From Nocardioidaceae bacterium (lineage in GTDB: Bacteria; Actinomycetota; Actinomycetes; Propionibacteriales; Nocardioidaceae), in the NCBI GenBank assembly GCA_009780515.1, contig WQZX01000033.1, forward strand, positions 1 to 37,416: DNA of 37,416 nucleotides, read 5' to 3'. Shown one piece after another: positions 33,416-37,416 of this stretch. The translations under genes and the position numbers were made by a program. Under the pieces are notes generated by a model. The model made no database searches. It saw only the letters and a program-made list of their open reading frames with translations, and had not been told where the DNA came from. Numbering within the stretch: the first letter of the stretch is position 1; every line of letters begins with the position of its first letter.

Positions 33416-33437
33416 GACCGGTGAACGCGGGGTGACG
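33416..33437 (-). promoter_or_regulatory. PHO box upstream of ppk
   Basis: Read on the minus strand, two adjacent 11-base units, CGTCACCCCGC and GTTCACCGGTC, match the PhoP direct-repeat consensus well. They lie only 18 bases before the ppk start, so PhoP would act at or just before the ribosome site, or the true promoter is further upstream. PhoP control of ppk is known from Streptomyces lividans. Confidence 0.45.
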
Positions 33438-33456
33438 TGTTGCGTAGGGTGACCGC

Positions 33457-34491
33457 GTGACGCTCAGGACCACCATCGAAGGCGCCGGACTGCGCGCCAT
33501 CACCTCGCTCCCGGCCCCGATCCAGCGGATGCTGAGCGGCGGCTCGACCGTGCTCGACGGCCAGACCCTCGCTGCCGACCTCCGCCTGATGCTCAAGGTG
33601 CAGGGCCTGATGCGGCCCGAGATCGACGACGCTCCCATCGAGGACGTCCGCGCGAGCATGCGCCGCGACTCCGCGATGGCCGGCGGCCGTCAGCCGATCG
33701 GTGCGGTGCGCGAGCTGACCGTCGCCGGCCGGCCGGCGCGCCACTACCTCCCGAGCACGCCGATGGTCCCCGCCGGTGAGCCGGGTCCGCTGCTGGTGTT
33801 CATCCACGGGGGCGGCTACATCGAGGGCGACATCGACACCCACGACGCCACCTGCCGGCTGCTGGCCGAGCTGTCCGGCGTACCGGTGGTGTCGGTGACG
33901 TACCGGCTCGGGCCCGAGCACAAGCTCCCCGCCGCCCACGACGACGCGTACGCCGCCTTCCGCGACGTCCACGAGCGTGCGGCCGAGCTCGGCGCCGATC
34001 CGCGACGGATCGCGGTCGGCGGCGACTCCGCGGGCGGCAACCTCGCGGGCTGGGTGTCGATCGCCGCGGCACGCGACGGTCTGCCGGTGGCCTTCCAGCT
34101 GCTGATCTACCCGGTCACCGACGGCCTGCACCCCGGCCCGAGCCACCGGATGTTCTCCGAGGGCTTCTACCTGACCAAGGCGTTCATGGACCGCGCCGAC
34201 GACTCCTACACCAGCGACCGCGAGGAGCTGCTCGACGAGCGGATCAGCCTGGTCCGCGCCGAGCTCCCGCAGGGCCTCGCTCCGGCGTACGTCGCGACGG
34301 CGGGGTTCGACCCGCTTCGCGACGAGGGCGAGGCCTACTCCCGGCTGCTGGCCGAGGCAGGGCACGACGTCGAGCCGCGCCGGTTCGAGGACCAGATCCA
34401 CGGCTTCGTGAACATGCTCGTCGTACCGAGCTGTCGCGCCGCCACCGTGGAGGTGGCGGCACGACTGCGTGCCGCGATGTCCGCCGGCTGA
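33457..34491 (+). CDS. HSL-family (family IV) alpha/beta-hydrolase esterase
   Basis: A 344-residue esterase of the hormone-sensitive lipase type. The oxyanion motif is HGGGYIEGD (117-125), the nucleophile elbow GGDSAGGN has Ser191, and the triad is completed by Asp285 (GFDPLRDEG) and His315 (QIHGFVNM). A cap helix region of about 90 residues precedes the core. It probably hydrolyses short- or medium-chain esters in the cytoplasm. The start is GTG at 33457. It is divergent from ppk across a 58-base gap holding the PHO-box-like site; a link to phosphate control is not supported otherwise. Confidence 0.9.
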   Translation: MTLRTTIEGAGLRAITSLPAPIQRMLSGGSTVLDGQTLAADLRLMLKVQGLMRPEIDDAPIEDVRASMRRDSAMAGGRQPIGAVRELTVAGRPARHYLPSTPMVPAGEPGPLLVFIHGGGYIEGDIDTHDATCRLLAELSGVPVVSVTYRLGPEHKLPAAHDDAYAAFRDVHERAAELGADPRRIAVGGDSAGGNLAGWVSIAAARDGLPVAFQLLIYPVTDGLHPGPSHRMFSEGFYLTKAFMDRADDSYTSDREELLDERISLVRAELPQGLAPAYVATAGFDPLRDEGEAYSRLLAEAGHDVEPRRFEDQIHGFVNMLVVPSCRAATVEVAARLRAAMSAG

Positions 34492-34544
34492 GCGGGCGCA
34501 GCAGCGTCGGGCGAGGAACGAGTGACGCGCTCGCGCAGCTCAGC

Positions 34545-35177
34545 TCAGATGTCGGCGCGCCACTGCTTGAGCTGGCCGACGAAGTCGACGGCGTCGACCA
34601 TCGAGGCGTTGATGACGAACGGGTCCATGCCCTTGCGCGCGAACCGCATCTCCCAGCCGGGGTCGCCGGGGGTGCCGACCTGCTCGACCTGCGTGGACGC
34701 GTTGCGTACGTCGAACCGGTGGGTGGTCTCGCCCTTCTTGACGTAGACGAGCCCACGCACGACCGAGACCTCGGTCGGCTGGACCCGGGTGCGGAGCGCG
34801 GCCCACGCCAGCCCGATCGTCAGCAGCACCATGATGATGCCGAACGGGCTGAGCAGGGTGTGGTTGAAGAGCGCCAGCAGCGCGATCATGCCGGCCACGA
34901 CGGCGGTGGCGCCGAGCACGATGGACAGGATCCGCGGGTCGCTGCCGTCGCCGGTCAGCTTGATGCCGTTGTCCTCGCCGCCCTCGAAGAGGCTGAGGGG
35001 CTCGTGGTGCGCAGCCGCGGGGCGAGCCTCGAGCTCACCGATCCGACGCCGTGCCTGCGCGAGCTCCTCGGTCAGGCGCTGGACGTTCTTCTCGCTCTCG
35101 GCGAAGCGGCGGGAGAGCTCGTCGTGCTCCGCCCGCAGCGACTCGCCCGGTTCTGCGTCTACAGGTCCGGTCGCCAC
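34545..35177 (-). CDS. Membrane protein with family C-terminal domain (paralogue B)
   Basis: A 210-residue protein. Residues 13-52 form a coiled coil (LRAEHDELSRRFAESEKNVQ and on), two membrane helices lie at about 83-104 and 109-130, and residues 134-210 form the C-terminal domain shared with the genes at 1894-2760 and 35159-37416 (RFDVRNASTQVEQVGTP, PGWEMRF, VDAVDFVGQLKQWRADI). GTG at 35177 overlaps the end of the upstream gene by 19 bases. The coupling and the shared domain suggest that the two proteins act together. No enzymatic motif is visible. Confidence 0.75.
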   Translation of the reverse strand: MATGPVDAEPGESLRAEHDELSRRFAESEKNVQRLTEELAQARRRIGELEARPAAAHHEPLSLFEGGEDNGIKLTGDGSDPRILSIVLGATAVVAGMIALLALFNHTLLSPFGIIMVLLTIGLAWAALRTRVQPTEVSVVRGLVYVKKGETTHRFDVRNASTQVEQVGTPGDPGWEMRFARKGMDPFVINASMVDAVDFVGQLKQWRADI

Positions 35178-37416
35178 TGTCGGAGTGCCTCCATGAACGT
35201 CTTGGGGTCGACTGTCTTCGAGTCGATGGTCACCGGCGACATGCTGCGCCGGAGCACCATGATCCTCCATCCGCGACGGCCGGGCACACCCGCCTGCTCG
35301 ATCTGCGTGTTCGGGCTGGTGAGATCGAAGCGGCTGTTCATGTCCCCGACGGTCACCTTGAGCATGCCGTGCTTGTCGATGTCGACGGTCCGGGACGAGT
35401 TGTTGACCTTGAGCGCGACGCCCAGGAAGACCGCGGTCAGGACCGACATGACCACCGCGAGATCCATCTGCGAGCGCAGGGTGTGGTGCAGGGCCTGGTA
35501 GCCCACGACCGCGGCGCATCCGAGCGCGAAGAAGATGAGGGCGGGCGCGAGGCTGTCGCTCCCGCGCTTGGCGTGGAACGTGCGATGCGTGACCCCGGCC
35601 GCGACCTCGGGCTCCGGATCGGCGAGAGGTACGGCGGAGTCCTCCGCCTCGTCCTCGGGGACCTCGACCTCCGCCGTGTCGGTCACCGGATGCGGCGTCT
35701 CCACCGGCGTGAGGAGCGGCTCGACGGCGAGCTGGGCGGTCGCGGGCTCGGTCGTCTCGGGCTCGGCGACCTCGGCCGCAACCGGCTCGGGCTCGTCTGC
35801 GACCTCCTCCGCGACCGGCTCGGGCTCGTCCGCGAGCCGCTCCTCGGCCGCCGGGGCAGCGTCAGCCGCCTCCTCGGCCGGCGTGGCCGGCTCGGGCTGC
35901 GCGGACTCGAAGAGGGTCGAGGGCTCGTCGTCGGCGGTGCGGGAGTGCCAGCTCTCGAGCAGGCTGGCCGTGGGGGTCAGCGAGGCAGGCTCGTCCTCCT
36001 CTGCGCCCGAGCGGTCGGCGGTCGTCGCGTCGCTCGGAGCGTCCGTCCCCTCGGCGACCGAAGGCTCGGTGACCGAAGGCTCGGCGACGGAAGGCTCCGC
36101 GAGGGCGCCTCCGTCGAGGACGTCGGTCGAGTCCTCGTCCTCATCCGGGTTGTCGGCGGCCACGTCGGCGGCGGAGCGGGTTCCGGAGAGGGAGCGCCAG
36201 CGGTCGACGGCCGACCCGGCCTCGGCGGGGGAGTCGGCCGCCTCGGCGGCCTCCTGCTCGGCGCGCTTGGAGTGCCACAGCTCGAACAGGCCGCCCGCGG
36301 CGACCGCACCCGCGGCCGCGCCGGCGGCTGCAGCGGTGTGATGCTCACCGTGGGCGTCGTCGTCGGTCTCCGCGGGGGCGCTGGTGGCAGCAGCCTCCGG
36401 CGTCGCCGGCTCGGTGGGGTCGGGCTCGTCGTGACGGCGGCTGGCGAGGTTGCGCCAGCGCGCCATGACCGAGGTGTCATCCGGCTGGTCGACGGGCTCC
36501 TCGGGCGCAGGCGGCGTCTCCTCGGCGGCGGGCTCTGCTGCGGGCTCTGCTGCGGTCCGCGAGGCGCTCCAGCGGTCCAGCAGGTCGGCGTCGGCCGCCG
36601 GCGCCTCCGCCGCGACCGCCACGGACTCGTCCTCGGCCTCCTCGGTGGGCCCGGACTCCTCGATCGGGGCGGGCTCATCGGCCGCGCCGGCAGGCGTCGT
36701 ACGCGACGAGCTCCAGCGGTCGAGGAGGTCGGACTCGGGAACCGCCGTCGCCGCCTCGGGCTCGGCCACGGGACCGGGCTCCTCCGGCGCCTCAGCAGCC
36801 TCCGGCGCCTGGGCGGCCTCTGCCGCCTGCGCGGCGGCGTGCTGCTGGGCCAGCTCGGCGTGGGCGCGGGCGACCTCGGCCGCGAGGGCCTCCGCCCGCT
36901 GCTCGATCTCGGCGCGGGCGCGGGCATCGGTGGCGGCGCGGTCCTCGGCCTCGGCACGGGCCTGGGCGGCCTCGGCGGCGAGGGCCTCGGCGCGAGCCTC
37001 CGCGCTCTCGCGGGCCGCGGTCTGGGCCTTGAGGTCGGCGAGGCTGCGAAGGTGTGCGTCGGCGAGATCGGCGGTGCGCGCGTTGGCGGCGGTCGTCGCC
37101 TCCTCCTGCGCGCTGGCGGCGTGCTCGGCGGCGGTGCGGGCGGCGGCGGCCTCGTCGGCTAGCTCGCCGACGCGGCGCTCGGCATCGAGCCGCGCCTGCT
37201 CGTGCTGCTGGGTGACGTCGGCCGCGTGGCCCCGGGCCTGGGCGGCCTCGGCGGCAAGGGACTCGGCGCGTGCTTCGGCGTCGGCGCGGGCCCGGGCGTG
37301 CTCGGCGGTGGTCTGCTCGGCGGCTGCCTTGGCGTCGGCGGCCTCCTGCGCGAGCTGCTCGGCGCGGGTCTCCGCGTCGGCGCGGGCCTGGTCGTGCTCG
37401 CTGGTGGTGCGGGCCG
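35159..37416 (-). CDS. Large coiled-coil membrane protein with repeated W motifs (paralogue C, 5' partial)
   Basis: Open to the right window edge; 751 residues visible. The N-terminal 200 residues are an Ala/Glu/Arg coiled coil with heptads (EALAAEAAQARAEAE). Next is an acidic, probably disordered linker of about 400 residues with six copies of a short motif: LLDRWSSSRT, LLDRWSASRT, VMARWRNLASRR, LFELWHSKR, AVDRWRSLSGTR, LLESWHSRT (Trp codons near 36715, 36571, 36457, 36277, 36199 and 35950). Two membrane helices follow (ALIFFALGCAAVVGY and LAVVMSVLTAVFLGVAL), then the family C-terminal domain ending RQWRPDL. Part of the linker is a 15-base DNA repeat (EPSV units near 36055-36105). The protein could tether something through repeated Trp motifs; no function is known to me. 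An internal GTG at 36769 is not needed as a start, because the frame stays open upstream. Confidence 0.72.
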   Translation of the reverse strand, partial: ARTTSEHDQARADAETRAEQLAQEAADAKAAAEQTTAEHARARADAEARAESLAAEAAQARGHAADVTQQHEQARLDAERRVGELADEAAAARTAAEHAASAQEEATTAANARTADLADAHLRSLADLKAQTAARESAEARAEALAAEAAQARAEAEDRAATDARARAEIEQRAEALAAEVARAHAELAQQHAAAQAAEAAQAPEAAEAPEEPGPVAEPEAATAVPESDLLDRWSSSRTTPAGAADEPAPIEESGPTEEAEDESVAVAAEAPAADADLLDRWSASRTAAEPAAEPAAEETPPAPEEPVDQPDDTSVMARWRNLASRRHDEPDPTEPATPEAAATSAPAETDDDAHGEHHTAAAAGAAAGAVAAGGLFELWHSKRAEQEAAEAADSPAEAGSAVDRWRSLSGTRSAADVAADNPDEDEDSTDVLDGGALAEPSVAEPSVTEPSVAEGTDAPSDATTADRSGAEEDEPASLTPTASLLESWHSRTADDEPSTLFESAQPEPATPAEEAADAAPAAEERLADEPEPVAEEVADEPEPVAAEVAEPETTEPATAQLAVEPLLTPVETPHPVTDTAEVEVPEDEAEDSAVPLADPEPEVAAGVTHRTFHAKRGSDSLAPALIFFALGCAAVVGYQALHHTLRSQMDLAVVMSVLTAVFLGVALKVNNSSRTVDIDKHGMLKVTVGDMNSRFDLTSPNTQIEQAGVPGRRGWRIMVLRRSMSPVTIDSKTVDPKTFMEALRQWRPDL

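Noticed and set aside
31149..33452. Long plus-strand open frame across ppk
   Set aside because: It mirrors the ppk codons in reverse and has a composition of Val, Glu, Asp and Leu runs with no domain. ppk itself shows full family motifs.
36055..36105. 15-base tandem DNA repeat as a separate mobile or regulatory repeat
   Set aside because: It lies in frame inside a coding region and encodes repeated EPSV units of the acidic linker, so it is best seen as coding repeat expansion.
35051..37162. Plus-strand open frame rich in Gly, Arg and Leu
   Set aside because: It is the complement of the Ala/Glu-rich coiled coil and acidic linker on the minus strand; low complexity alone explains it.

Overview
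The window is very GC-rich and reads as actinobacterial chromosome. GTG and TTG starts are frequent, genes are tightly packed with 4-base ATGA or GTGA overlaps, and the gene content (type II NADH dehydrogenase, MutT1-type NUDIX-phosphatase fusion, PHO-box-like repeats of 11 bases, secreted DTR repeats) fits the order Propionibacteriales, perhaps Nocardioides. That genus name is an inference from style and content, not from a search.

Layout. 1-4914: the 3' part of a type II NADH dehydrogenase, a hotdog thioesterase, a membrane protein with a C-terminal domain that recurs at 34.5-37.4 kb, a small membrane protein with a winged-helix regulator, a Fur/Zur-type regulator and a secreted trypsin-like protease. 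4929-10235: a divergent phosphonate module. A PhnX-like hydrolase and a GntR/UTRA regulator lie on the minus strand; an FAD oxidoreductase and PhnD, PhnC, PhnE lie on the plus strand. Two matching 16-base operators sit in the shared promoter. 10320-13670: tRNA-Lys(TTT), a cold-shock protein, a 51-residue acidic protein, and a copper pair (CopZ, CopA) behind a CsoR-type operator. 13680-16989: a DUF559-like nuclease-fold gene between two copies of a long palindrome, a secreted or membrane protein of unknown role, and a MutT1-like fusion. 17065-23758: the phosphate regulon (pstS, pstC, pstA, pstB, a degenerate OmpR-type regulator, a PiT transporter and its DUF47/PhoU-like partner). 31230-33398: polyphosphate kinase, with a PHO-box-like site before it. 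33457-37416: an esterase and two further membrane proteins of the C-terminal-domain family.

The most striking feature is a segment of about 7.2 kb (24014-31233) inserted at the 3' end of ppk. It is bounded by a 169-base direct repeat (168 of 169 identical) that is the end of the ppk coding sequence. The right copy completes ppk; the left copy is a remnant. The segment holds one overlapping four-gene operon: a secreted RHS/YD-repeat polymorphic toxin of about 1816 residues with three DTR-type repeats spliced into its YD shell, a 99-residue immunity candidate, a secreted 128-residue CxxC protein and a 201-residue helical protein. No integrase is visible.

Taken together the core region is devoted to phosphorus: phosphonate uptake and C-P cleavage, high-affinity (Pst) and low-affinity (PiT) phosphate uptake, and polyphosphate storage. 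Onto it is grafted an inter-bacterial competition island. A dispersed palindrome (three copies) and a three-member paralogous membrane-protein family are further structures not explained by standard annotation.
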